Assembly (NCBI GenBank): GCA_910575445.1
Contig: CAJTFW010000001.1
Span: forward strand, 558,001 to 622,000
DNA from: Lachnospiraceae bacterium
GTDB taxonomy: Bacteria; Bacillota; Clostridia; Lachnospirales; Lachnospiraceae
DNA length: 64,000 nucleotides
Direction of reading: 5' to 3'
The translations under genes and the position numbers were made by a program. The notes beneath the pieces are model-generated. The model did not search any database. It was not told where the DNA came from and worked only from the letters and a program-made list of their open reading frames with translations. Positions 9,198-16,852 of the stretch are shown here, in pieces (within the stretch, counting starts at the first letter, position 1; every line of letters starts with the position of its first letter).

Positions 9198-9298
9198 GGG
9201 GGCGAGTATCTGGAAATCTGCCGTGGCAACACGGTAAGGCGCCGGGTGCTTAGCCTACCATATAGCCCCAACAAAATAGTAGGAGGAAAATTTAATAT

Positions 9299-9994
9299 AT
9301 GGAAGGACTTTTATTTCCGATTATCATGTTGACTGTCACCGTTGTAGGAGGCAGTTTTTTATTGCTTATACTGAAGTATAATAGACCAAAATACAATAAT
9401 GCCAAAGAAAATCTTGCCATACAAACAGCACAAGATTTTATTAATGTAAAAGATATTAAGGACAAATATCTTTATACAATGGATAATTTAGTATTGATTT
9501 TTGTACGTATTCATTCTATCAGTATTGATTTGTATAGCAGAACAGAAAAATATAACTTAATCAGGCAATTAACAGCAGAATTGTCAGATATTCAATATCC
9601 GTTTAAGTTTTTAGCAATTAGTCGGCCTGTAGATATTTCTCCAGTAATTACAGATATGCAATCTATGTTAAAAGAAGCAGATGATAAGAGAAAAGAACTG
9701 CTTCGACAAGAGATTTTGCAAATGTCTGGATTTGCGCTTTCAGGAGAGATTGTAGAACGGCAATTCTATGTCTCTCTTTGGGAGCGAGCAGAGGAAGGGA
9801 TAGAAAAAGAATTGTTAAAACGGGCCTCATTATTTTCAGAAAAATTCTTGGGTTGTAGTATTCCATGTGATGTACTAGGGGAAAAAGATATCGTACGAAT
9901 TTTAAATCTGGTTCATAATCCATCCTATACACATTTGGAAGATACAGAATTTTCTGCTTCGATTCCAACACTAAAGGAGGATATCTATGCGTAA
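9299..9994 (+). CDS. Membrane-anchored TraC-like conjugation protein (upstream partner of VirB4)
   Basis: A 231-residue protein with one N-terminal transmembrane helix (residues 5-26) and a soluble domain. Such proteins immediately precede the VirB4/TraC ATPase in clostridial conjugative elements and resemble the N-terminal part of TraC/VirB4 proteins. The ATG at 9299 has TAGGAGG upstream, just after the restored stop of the intron-interrupted gene (9277-9279), so the two genes would be one operon when the intron is removed. It overlaps the next gene by eight bases. Role inferred from position. Confidence 0.6.
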   Translation: MEGLLFPIIMLTVTVVGGSFLLLILKYNRPKYNNAKENLAIQTAQDFINVKDIKDKYLYTMDNLVLIFVRIHSISIDLYSRTEKYNLIRQLTAELSDIQYPFKFLAISRPVDISPVITDMQSMLKEADDKRKELLRQEILQMSGFALSGEIVERQFYVSLWERAEEGIEKELLKRASLFSEKFLGCSIPCDVLGEKDIVRILNLVHNPSYTHLEDTEFSASIPTLKEDIYA

Positions 9995-11840
9995 ACGACA
10001 GATAGTAAAAAAGTCAGAAATATCTAATAATGCTTTATTAAATGTGATTACTCCTATAGGAATGGGATTTTCAAAAAACAGTCTTTCTGTAGGAGAAAAT
10101 ATAGGAAAAGTATATGGTTTGATTCGCTATCCACAGAAAGTAGAAGTAGAATGGCTTTCTCGCATCACCAATATTCCTTCTACGATTGTGTCTATTGGAT
10201 GGAGACCCGTGGATAATGCCACTTTGATAAATGCCATCTCTCGCAGTGTTGTACAGCAGAGAGGATTGGCAGATGGAGCAAAGGACCCCTTGTCTCGTCA
10301 GAGGGCAGAAAAGGCCGCTGATGACGGAGAAAAGATTATTATGCAGATTGACAGAGAAGGTGAGACAGTGGGGCTGATGAGCGTATCTGTTATGCCTATA
10401 GCTAAGGACGAAAAGACTTTTAAAAAAGTGTGTCGTCGTGCAGAAAGTATGGTAAGTGTAATGAAATGCAAGATGCGAGTAATCCCCAATTTGCAGAAAG
10501 AAAGTTTTCAACATATTTCTCCCTCTTTTCCTACTAATGCTAAAATTGAAAGCATCCTACAGAAAATTGTACCAATTTCTACTTTTGTAGGTGGTTTTCC
10601 ATTTGCTAGCAGTGGATTTAATGATGGAGAAGGATATTATTTTGCTCAAGATACCAGTGGTGGTCTAGTGATTGTAGATACTTGGCGGCGAGGTGGGGAC
10701 CGCACGAACAGCAATTTTGTTATTATGGGCAATTCTGGTGTAGGCAAATCTACGGCTATTAAGCATATTATTTTGTCAGAGTTTATGAAAGGAACAAAGA
10801 TTTTAGTGGTAGACCCAGAGTCAGAGTATAAAGACCTTTGCTTTCATCTAAATGGGGACTGGATTAACGCTGTAGGAGGCTCTACGGGCATGATTAACCC
10901 ATTACAAGTCCGTCCTTCACCTCGCGATGATGAGCAGGAAAAGGAAACAGATTGTCTGTACCAGGATGAGGGATATGGGATGAATGACCTTGCATTACAT
11001 ATGAAAAATCTGGAAATTTTCTTTAACCTCTATATTCCATCTATTACAGATATGCAGCGAGCAGTGTTAAAGAAATGTTTGATTGAGTTATATAAGGATT
11101 TTGACATTACCTGGGAAACAGATATCAACCTCTTAAATGCAAAGGATTTTCCTGTGTTTTCTGACCTCTATCAACTGGTGCAAAAAAAGGCAGAAAAGGA
11201 GATGGAACATCAAGTATATGCAGATTTAGCATTGCTTTTGTATGATATAGCAGAGGGCTCAGACAATTTTATCTGGAATGGGAAAAGTAGTATCAAAGAC
11301 CATCTAAACGAAGATAAAGGAAATGGATCCATCATTGTATTAGATACAAATGCGTTGCAAGAGACCAGTGACCATATTAAGCGGACACAGTATTTTAATA
11401 TCTTAACCTGGTGTTGGGAACAAATGAGTCGAAATAGAGAAAAACGGGTCTTATTGATATGCGACGAAGCATATCTAATGATTGACCAGAAAGTACCACA
11501 GTCCCTTGTGTATCTTAGAAATGTAATGAAAAGAGCAAGGAAATATGAAGGTGCATTGGCAATTATTTCTCATAGTATCGTAGATTTTTTAAGTGAAAGT
11601 ATCAAGCAGTATGGACAGGCACTTCTTGATATTCCTTGCTACAAAATACTGATGGGAACAGATGGCAAGAATCTAAAGGAGACCGCAGACCTCTATGACC
11701 TTACAGAAGCAGAACAAGAACTTTTATTGGCTAGAAAACGGGGACATGCTCTTTTTATGGTAGGAGCCAAACGTCTGCATATACATTTTGAGATTCCAGA
11801 ATATAAGATGTACTATATGGGCAAGGCGGGAGGACGATAG
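9987..11840 (+). CDS. VirB4/TraC-family conjugation ATPase
   Basis: A 617-residue P-loop ATPase of the VirB4/TraC/TraE family that energises the type IV secretion channel at the membrane. Walker A GNSGVGKST is at residues 248-256, an ILVVDPESEY strand follows, and Walker B RVLLICDEAYLMID is near residue 490. C-terminal ISHSIVDFL and TDGKNLKETADLY segments match the family. AAAGGAGG lies just before the ATG. The size is smaller than plasmid VirB4 (about 800) because the N-terminal part is split into the preceding gene. It is the clearest marker that this Tad-like operon belongs to a conjugative machine. Confidence 0.9.
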   Translation: MRKRQIVKKSEISNNALLNVITPIGMGFSKNSLSVGENIGKVYGLIRYPQKVEVEWLSRITNIPSTIVSIGWRPVDNATLINAISRSVVQQRGLADGAKDPLSRQRAEKAADDGEKIIMQIDREGETVGLMSVSVMPIAKDEKTFKKVCRRAESMVSVMKCKMRVIPNLQKESFQHISPSFPTNAKIESILQKIVPISTFVGGFPFASSGFNDGEGYYFAQDTSGGLVIVDTWRRGGDRTNSNFVIMGNSGVGKSTAIKHIILSEFMKGTKILVVDPESEYKDLCFHLNGDWINAVGGSTGMINPLQVRPSPRDDEQEKETDCLYQDEGYGMNDLALHMKNLEIFFNLYIPSITDMQRAVLKKCLIELYKDFDITWETDINLLNAKDFPVFSDLYQLVQKKAEKEMEHQVYADLALLLYDIAEGSDNFIWNGKSSIKDHLNEDKGNGSIIVLDTNALQETSDHIKRTQYFNILTWCWEQMSRNREKRVLLICDEAYLMIDQKVPQSLVYLRNVMKRARKYEGALAIISHSIVDFLSESIKQYGQALLDIPCYKILMGTDGKNLKETADLYDLTEAEQELLLARKRGHALFMVGAKRLHIHFEIPEYKMYYMGKAGGR

Positions 11841-11841
11841 A

Positions 11842-12657
11842 ATGACAGGCAGTATGATTTTGACACAGATGATAATAGGTATAGCAGTGGATGAGCAGGC
11901 GCGAAAGCGCCTGTTTATTGTGATTATTACACCAGTATTGGTTCTAATATTTCTGATTGCTTTTATTTTGTATCTGTTAACTAGCCCTGTTGCTAGATTT
12001 GTAGCTTGGACATTTGGAAGTGAAGAAATCGAAGCGATTGAATCTTTCCAGGAGGAATATGGCTATAACCAAAATCTTAGTAGGTATGGGAGAGATTATA
12101 TAAAAGGAAATGGTCAATCTTACGAAGATGTAGTGTTCGAAGATGGTGGACTCGAAGTGGTATATTATAATCAATTAGATGAGCGGTGGGAAGATATTAT
12201 GTATGGAACTTCTAGTACAATTGGTCAAGCTGGCTGTGGCCCTACTTCTATGGCTATTGTAATCTCTACCTTGACTAGAGAAAATCATAACCCCGTGGAA
12301 TTAGCACATTGGTCTGTGGCAAATGGGCAGCGCTGTGAAGGAAATGGTTCTTACCATAGATTGATTCCAGTAGCTTCTGCAGCATATGGACTAACTTGTG
12401 AAGGGAATCTAACAGCACAAGGAATTGTGGATGCTTTATCTTCTGGAAAATTAGTAGTGGCCATTATGAGCAAAGGACATTTTACTAGAGGAGGACATTT
12501 TATTGTTTTACGTGGAGTAACTAAAGATGGGAAAATACTTGTAGCTGACCCTGCAAGTTATGGTAGAAGTGAAAAAGAGTGGGATTTATCTATCATTTTA
12601 GATGAATCTAACAAAGCAGCTGGTTCAGGAGGCCCTTATTGGGCGATTGGTAGATGA
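11842..12657 (+). CDS. Membrane-anchored C39-like cysteine peptidase
   Basis: A 271-residue protein with one transmembrane helix (residues 24-47) and an extracytoplasmic papain-like C39_2 domain. Cys132 lies in GQAGCGPTSMAIV, His219 in GGHFIVLRG and Asp236 in VADPAS, giving a full catalytic triad. In conjugative elements this slot holds a cell-wall hydrolase (CHAP or NlpC/P60) that opens peptidoglycan for the transfer channel; here a C39-like fold appears to take the role. The ATG at 11842 is used rather than upstream codons inside the VirB4 gene; GGGAGGAC precedes it. Substrate unknown: peptidoglycan cross-links or a pilin are both possible. Confidence 0.8.
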   Translation: MTGSMILTQMIIGIAVDEQARKRLFIVIITPVLVLIFLIAFILYLLTSPVARFVAWTFGSEEIEAIESFQEEYGYNQNLSRYGRDYIKGNGQSYEDVVFEDGGLEVVYYNQLDERWEDIMYGTSSTIGQAGCGPTSMAIVISTLTRENHNPVELAHWSVANGQRCEGNGSYHRLIPVASAAYGLTCEGNLTAQGIVDALSSGKLVVAIMSKGHFTRGGHFIVLRGVTKDGKILVADPASYGRSEKEWDLSIILDESNKAAGSGGPYWAIGR

Positions 12658-12673
12658 TAGGAGGCATGAAAGT

Positions 12674-13684
12674 ATGATTTTATATCTATCATCTCCCCAA
12701 CATACTAATTTATTGGATTTTACAGGCTTTTATGAGCCAGACAGTGAGATGCCAATAAAAAAGATGGTAGGGAGTTTTATACTAAAACAATTTGTGGTAT
12801 ATGATATGCGAAGCTTTTCACATTTTACAGAAGTAGTACTTGACCGTTTGGCATTTGGAGATACTGATGAGGAATTTGCGCAAGCAATTGAAGAATTTTT
12901 AACAATGTATTCGGCAAGGATAACGGTTATCTATGAAGGATTAGAACCATCAACTCCACTGTTTCAGGCTTTGTTGGAGAGCGGCGTAGGAAATATTGTA
13001 TGTAATACTAGGATATGGGAGATACAACAAGAAATAAGAGAATGTCTAAGCGCTACAGGGATGAGACGTTATACACCCAAAATGCGTCTAGAGAGATTGG
13101 ATGGACAAGAGCATTATAATTTTGGCTGTGAAAATATTAGAATAGCCGTATTTGGCTCTCAGGCTAGAATTGGGGCCACAACAGTAGCATTAGGGTTAAG
13201 TGCATGGCTAGCACGTGTAGGGGCGTCTGTATGCTATGTAGAGGCGAATGAGAGGGGTCATTTGGCAAACCTTGTTCGTAGTTATGAAATGGAGCTAGAA
13301 ACAGGGGGATGGAAGTTTGAAAATGTCCATTATAGAAGTATGGAAACACAGGAACATGTAAATTTTATTATATATGATATAGGCGATAATCTATCTAATA
13401 GGCATGAACTTTTAGGGCGGGCAGATATAAAACTGTTAGTATGTGGTACTAAGCCATATGAGCTTAAATCTACCGTACGCTTGCAGTCAATTTTGACAGG
13501 GGTTCATGCTTTTTTACTTTGCCCTTTTGTGGCAGAAGGAAGCAAAGATGATATAGTAGATGCTTTGCAAAATGACTATCATAAAGTATTGTTTTTAGAA
13601 TATCAACCAGAACTAACAGACAGTTATTGTAATGCAAAGCAATATAAAAGCATGATTGCAAAATATATAGTAGGACCTAGTTAG
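12674..13684 (+). CDS. CpaE/TadZ-like ParA-family protein with degenerate P-loop
   Basis: A 336-residue protein. The N-terminal 150 residues look receiver-like/CpaE-like. The C-terminal part has the ParA/MinD-type fold signature IRIAVFGSQARIGATTVALGLS, but the P-loop (residues 161-170, GSQARIGATT) lacks both the signature lysine and the catalytic lysine. It may bind nucleotide poorly or act as a scaffold, as some TadZ/CpaE proteins do in placing the pilus machine at a cell pole. The start is ATG 12674 with AGGAGG at 12659-12664. In-frame codons further upstream overlap the C39 gene and lack a ribosome site. Confidence 0.65.
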   Translation: MILYLSSPQHTNLLDFTGFYEPDSEMPIKKMVGSFILKQFVVYDMRSFSHFTEVVLDRLAFGDTDEEFAQAIEEFLTMYSARITVIYEGLEPSTPLFQALLESGVGNIVCNTRIWEIQQEIRECLSATGMRRYTPKMRLERLDGQEHYNFGCENIRIAVFGSQARIGATTVALGLSAWLARVGASVCYVEANERGHLANLVRSYEMELETGGWKFENVHYRSMETQEHVNFIIYDIGDNLSNRHELLGRADIKLLVCGTKPYELKSTVRLQSILTGVHAFLLCPFVAEGSKDDIVDALQNDYHKVLFLEYQPELTDSYCNAKQYKSMIAKYIVGPS

Positions 13685-13732
13685 TTGGCTTAGAAATGTT
13701 GTTTTTAAAGTATGGAAAGGAAATCTATTACT

Positions 13733-14608
13733 ATGGCAGTTTTTCGGATTAAAAAAACTAAAGATTATACCGTGATGACAAACCATCATTTACGCAATAC
13801 ACAACTCTCATTAAAGGCTAAAGGCCTTTTATCGCTTATGCTTTCTCTGCCGGAGAATTGGGACTATACCACAAAAGGGCTTGCTCATATATGTAAAGAT
13901 GGTGTTGATAGTATCTGTTCCGCCATTCAGGAACTAGAGAAAAATGGTTATATTATTCGACAACGTGTTCGAAATGCAAAAGGACAACTTACCACAGTAG
14001 AATATACCATATTAGAACAACCTGGTTCTATGTCACCTAAACGGGAAAAACCTAAACAGGAAAATCCAATCTTGGGAAATCCAATCTTGGAAAAACCTGA
14101 ACAGGGAAAACCTGAACAGGAAAATCCCGTACAATTAAATACTAAAGAATTAAATACTAAAGAATTAAATACTATCTTATCTATCCCCAAAGAGAAGTCA
14201 CAGATAGTTGATGGGGTAAAAAAAGATGGAATGATAGAAGAAAGAGAACAATATCGAAAACAGATATTAGAAAATATTGAATACTATTATCTTGTTCAGA
14301 ATAATCAGATGGATAAAAAACGTTTAGACGAACTTGTAGAACTTATATTAGATATGGTGTGCACAAATCGAAAATGGATTCGCATTGCTAAAGATGGCTA
14401 CCCGGTGGAAGTGGTGAAATCTCGTTTTTTAAAGCTAAATAGTGCACATATTCAGTATGTCTTGGATTGCATGTCAGAAAACACCACTTACATACACAAT
14501 ATCAAAAATTATCTATTGGCAGCACTCTATAATGCTCCATCTACTATAGATAACTATTATTCTTCCTTGGTAAATCATGATATGTGGGGTGAGGAAGAAG
14601 AACGATAA
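13733..14608 (+). CDS. Replication-initiator-like winged-helix protein (RepA_N/DnaD-like, DUF6017-like C-terminus)
   Basis: About 291 residues. The N-terminus FRIKKTKDYTVMTNHHLRN plus the following winged helix (residues 15-95) match replication initiator A/DnaD-like proteins of conjugative elements. A low-complexity Pro/Gln/Asn linker (about 100-150) contains in-frame 15-bp tandem repeats. The C-terminal helical domain resembles DUF6017. It could start element replication or control copy number during transfer. ATG 13733 follows AAAGGA; ATG 13712 is an alternative adding seven residues. It is the last plus-strand gene of the conjugation block, converging on the next gene. Confidence 0.7.
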   Translation: MAVFRIKKTKDYTVMTNHHLRNTQLSLKAKGLLSLMLSLPENWDYTTKGLAHICKDGVDSICSAIQELEKNGYIIRQRVRNAKGQLTTVEYTILEQPGSMSPKREKPKQENPILGNPILEKPEQGKPEQENPVQLNTKELNTKELNTILSIPKEKSQIVDGVKKDGMIEEREQYRKQILENIEYYYLVQNNQMDKKRLDELVELILDMVCTNRKWIRIAKDGYPVEVVKSRFLKLNSAHIQYVLDCMSENTTYIHNIKNYLLAALYNAPSTIDNYYSSLVNHDMWGEEEER

Positions 14609-14619
14609 TATTACAAATC

Positions 14620-14793
14620 TTATTCTTCTATATCCTCCATATTATCCAAAGCATATTCAATACACTGAATAATAACTTTGTTAAATGACATATTATTCTG
14701 ATTTGCAAGTTGTTGAACTTTTATAATTAAATCTTTGGGAAGCCGAAGTGACTTGTTCTCATATTCAACATATTCTTTCTTTAGCTTAAACAC
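14620..14793 (-). CDS. Ribbon-helix-helix (Arc/CopG-like) small regulator
   Basis: A 57-residue protein on the minus strand with a GTG start (14791-14793) and a strong GGAGG at 14801-14805. The sequence contains KSLRLPKDLIIKVQQLA followed by NMSFNKVIIQCIEYAL: a short basic beta strand and two helices, the Arc/CopG/MetJ fold. It would bind DNA as a dimer through the strand. It is convergent with the replication protein (stop to stop 11 bases apart) and may repress conjugation or replication genes. It is short and easily missed by gene callers. Confidence 0.75.
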   Translation of the reverse strand: MFKLKKEYVEYENKSLRLPKDLIIKVQQLANQNNMSFNKVIIQCIEYALDNMEDIEE

Positions 14794-14900
14794 GATGAAA
14801 CCTCCTTACATGTTATGATTGTAATATGATTTCTATTGTGATAAAATGTTATAAAAATATTAGTTATATAATATATTTATAATATAAAAAAGAACTGTTA

Positions 14901-15221
14901 TTATTTTTCTATCCAGCTAAGAAAGGTTGCAACTTTTTCAATATCATCTTCGTCCATTTGTCTCAATTTTTCTATAAGCTTATAACACAATGAATCATCA
15001 TTTTCTAGAGGAGCGAAAAATTCTGTTGGTGTCATTTCAAAATAGTCAATAATACGAAAAAATTCTTTCAGAGATGGCAAGGATGCACCACTTGTGATGC
15101 TACGAATATAAGAACCACTTTTACCTAAATCTAGACTCATCCGGTGCTCAGAAATATTTTTGCTTAGTCGCAACTCTGTAATTCGATTCCGAATAAATTC
15201 GTTATATTGTGCATCTGGCAT
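14901..15221 (-). CDS. XRE-family HTH regulator
   Basis: A 106-residue protein. An N-terminal helix-turn-helix (residues 8-65; RNRITELRLSKNISEHRMS, then GKSGSYIRSITSGASLPSL) of the Cro/C1 type is followed by a short C-terminal helical tail ending FLSWIEK. The start at 15221 has AAGGAGA at the right distance. In-frame codons further upstream would add an AT-rich, membrane-like leader and are rejected. Minus strand, upstream of the RHH gene and divergent from the gene at 15447. It is a candidate control protein for the element or for the palindromes at 16239-16312. Confidence 0.8.
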   Translation of the reverse strand: MPDAQYNEFIRNRITELRLSKNISEHRMSLDLGKSGSYIRSITSGASLPSLKEFFRIIDYFEMTPTEFFAPLENDDSLCYKLIEKLRQMDEDDIEKVATFLSWIEK

Positions 15222-15446
15222 TGCTGTCTCTCCTTCTTTTTGATAATTATAATATGAATCAAGATGAAAGATTGGTAGTGAAAACATTAATTTATTGTTT
15301 ACTAAGCAATAAATCAATGATAATATTATTAATATAGCTATATAATTGGTAGTGATATTATTAAGATATGTAAAAGGAATAGGTTTATACATATTTCATG
15401 GACTGGATTTTTAGAATATAAATTCATACATACAGGAGCGGAAATT

Positions 15447-15926
15447 ATGAAACTGCAAGTTGACTTCACCAAGAAATTTGAAGAACAAGAAAAAGAAATG
15501 ATGAATTTAGATATAAAACCATTGGATGAAAAAGACTATCAAAACCTAGAATTGACAAAAAAATTATCCGCATTATATGAATCTCAGTATGAAAAAATAA
15601 AAAATGAAAAGCTATGGAATATGTGGAAGAATGTTATTTATCCTAATCTATGTCAGATGGCAGAGATTGAAGGAGGCAGAGTAGCTCTTGAAATGGACGA
15701 AAGTACACTTGTAGGCAACCTTATCTATTGTGGCCGTCATATTGTGATAGATAATGTGTGCTGTAATGATTTAAGGTTTTTTCGATTGATGTTGTTACAT
15801 ACAGAAGAATTTTTTATTGAAGCCAAAGATGAACTTATTGAATTGATGTTTACATTTCGATTGTATTATAAAAAGCAGATTGCGGATTATTCGGAGGATA
15901 TTAAAAGATTAAAAGAACAAATGTGA
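15447..15926 (+). CDS. Conserved-looking hypothetical protein (159 aa)
   Basis: A soluble, acidic, largely helical protein with Cys-containing central strands (YCGRHIVIDNVCCND). A possible HTEEFF segment follows. I do not recognise the family. AGGAGCGG precedes the ATG. It lies between the XRE regulator and the restriction operon and ends just before a strong terminator (15972-16001), so it is a single-gene unit. Its position in the regulatory part of the element suggests an element-specific accessory protein. Confidence 0.55.
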   Translation: MKLQVDFTKKFEEQEKEMMNLDIKPLDEKDYQNLELTKKLSALYESQYEKIKNEKLWNMWKNVIYPNLCQMAEIEGGRVALEMDESTLVGNLIYCGRHIVIDNVCCNDLRFFRLMLLHTEEFFIEAKDELIELMFTFRLYYKKQIADYSEDIKRLKEQM

Positions 15927-15971
15927 TAGAGTGGTTGGTCTGTGGAGGATGGATATATGAGGTGAAAAAAT

Positions 15972-16001
15972 GGGGCTTTTCAGAGTGAGAAGCTCCTTTT
16001 T
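15972..16001 (+). terminator. Rho-independent terminator
   Basis: GGGGCTTTTC pairs with GAGAAGCTCC around an AGAGT loop, followed by TTTTT. It ends the transcript of the 159-aa gene before the restriction operon. Confidence 0.75.
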
Positions 16002-16238
16002 ATGTCTGAAAATTGAAAATAGATTTTGAAAATTTTAAAAAACTGTTTTCCAGCTTGTTTTTTTGTAGGAACTTGGCGATAAATATACTAGGATTAGATA
16101 GTCCTGATAACTATTTTTAATTGTGAGCATATTAAATGAATGGTGATGTGTTAGTCGACGGGAAGAATTACCGAGGTTTTGTTCTCTCTGCTAAACGGAT
16201 GCTGTTAGATATGTCTGTCCAGTGCTTAATTGATAATT

Positions 16239-16312
16239 GTAATTTAATTAAATTACATATTGACAGATGTGATGAAAAGGGATATTATTATGATGTAATT
16301 TAATTAAATTAC
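16239..16312 (+). promoter_or_regulatory. Type I RM promoter framed by two identical 18-bp palindromes
   Basis: GTAATTTAATTAAATTAC, a perfect palindrome, occurs at 16239-16256 and again at 16295-16312. Between them is a near-consensus promoter: TTGACA at 16260-16265, a 17-bp spacer, TATTAT at 16283-16288. The right palindrome covers the expected start of transcription and ends just before AAAAGGAGG of the first RM gene. The spacing between palindromes is 56 bp. This is the layout of a repressor operator pair, so expression of the restriction operon is probably controlled by a dimeric repressor. The nearby XRE or RHH proteins are candidates; neither is proven. Confidence 0.8.
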
Positions 16313-16325
16313 AAAAGGAGGTCCG

Positions 16326-16850
16326 ATGGAATCAATACCCTTAAATGAGATTATACAATTCACATTAGGTAAAAACCCTACACGAATAAGAGAGCAGGCT
16401 GGTGAACTATATACCCCAGAGGATTTTGAGAAAGATTTACACTGTATTAATTCAACGAAAGAGGATATGGGTTGCATTATAAATTTGATAAAGTCAAAGT
16501 GCTCTCCGGTTTCGGAACAGACAGAAGCGAAATGTATTACATCAAATTTTCTAAGATGTGACTTTGATACTGAAAAACTCTATTCCTGGTATTTTTGCTA
16601 TCAGTTTAACGAAGGAAAAGGTTTTGAGCAGCAGATAGAGATGTACCATCAAGGGACAACCTTGAGTGTCAAGAAACTTAATATAAAGACAATTGGAGAG
16701 TTAAAAATTGTTTTGCCAGATATGGAAAAACAAAGGGCAATAGGTAATATATACAAGCAGTCAATTATACAAAATGATTTAATGGTAAAACAGGCAGAAG
16801 ATATAAGGAAATTTACAATGACGTTGATACGCAAGATGGAGGAAGATTAA
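16326..16850 (+). CDS. Small HsdS-like protein (single target-recognition-domain-like)
   Basis: A 174-residue protein encoded before hsdM. The C-terminal part (LKIVLPDMEKQRAIGNIYKQS ... LIRKMEE) matches the end of a type I specificity target-recognition domain plus conserved helix. The N-terminal part has TRD-like features but is short. HsdS normally has two such domains (about 400 residues, as in the gene at 18451), so this is half-size. It has its own AAAAGGAGG and lies two bases before hsdM. It may be an accessory or alternative specificity subunit, or a regulator of complex assembly. No nuclease motif is seen. Confidence 0.65.
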   Translation: MESIPLNEIIQFTLGKNPTRIREQAGELYTPEDFEKDLHCINSTKEDMGCIINLIKSKCSPVSEQTEAKCITSNFLRCDFDTEKLYSWYFCYQFNEGKGFEQQIEMYHQGTTLSVKKLNIKTIGELKIVLPDMEKQRAIGNIYKQSIIQNDLMVKQAEDIRKFTMTLIRKMEED

Positions 16851-16852
16851 CT

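Larger units (their letters stand above)
6741..9258 (+). mobile_element. Full-length group II intron with LtrA-type protein
   Basis: The 5' end at 6741 reads GTGCGCCC, the consensus start of group IIA-type bacterial introns. A structured non-coding domain I follows, then the intron-encoded protein (7319-9145), then a 34-nt domain V at 9164-9197 and a domain VI hairpin. The 3' end is placed after CCTAC at 9258. Support for these ends: the last six exon bases GATTGG (6735-6740) pair with CCAGTC at 7052-7057 as IBS1/EBS1 with one G-U pair. The base before that EBS1 (G7051) can pair with the first 3' exon base (C9259), the delta pairing of IIA introns. Excision keeps the host frame. The element looks complete and probably active. 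Confidence 0.9.

Noticed and set aside
14040-14175. Repeated short units resembling a CRISPR or minisatellite array
   Set aside because: Units are in-frame codon repeats of a Pro/Gln/Asn linker without spacers. No CRISPR array or cas gene was seen in the window.
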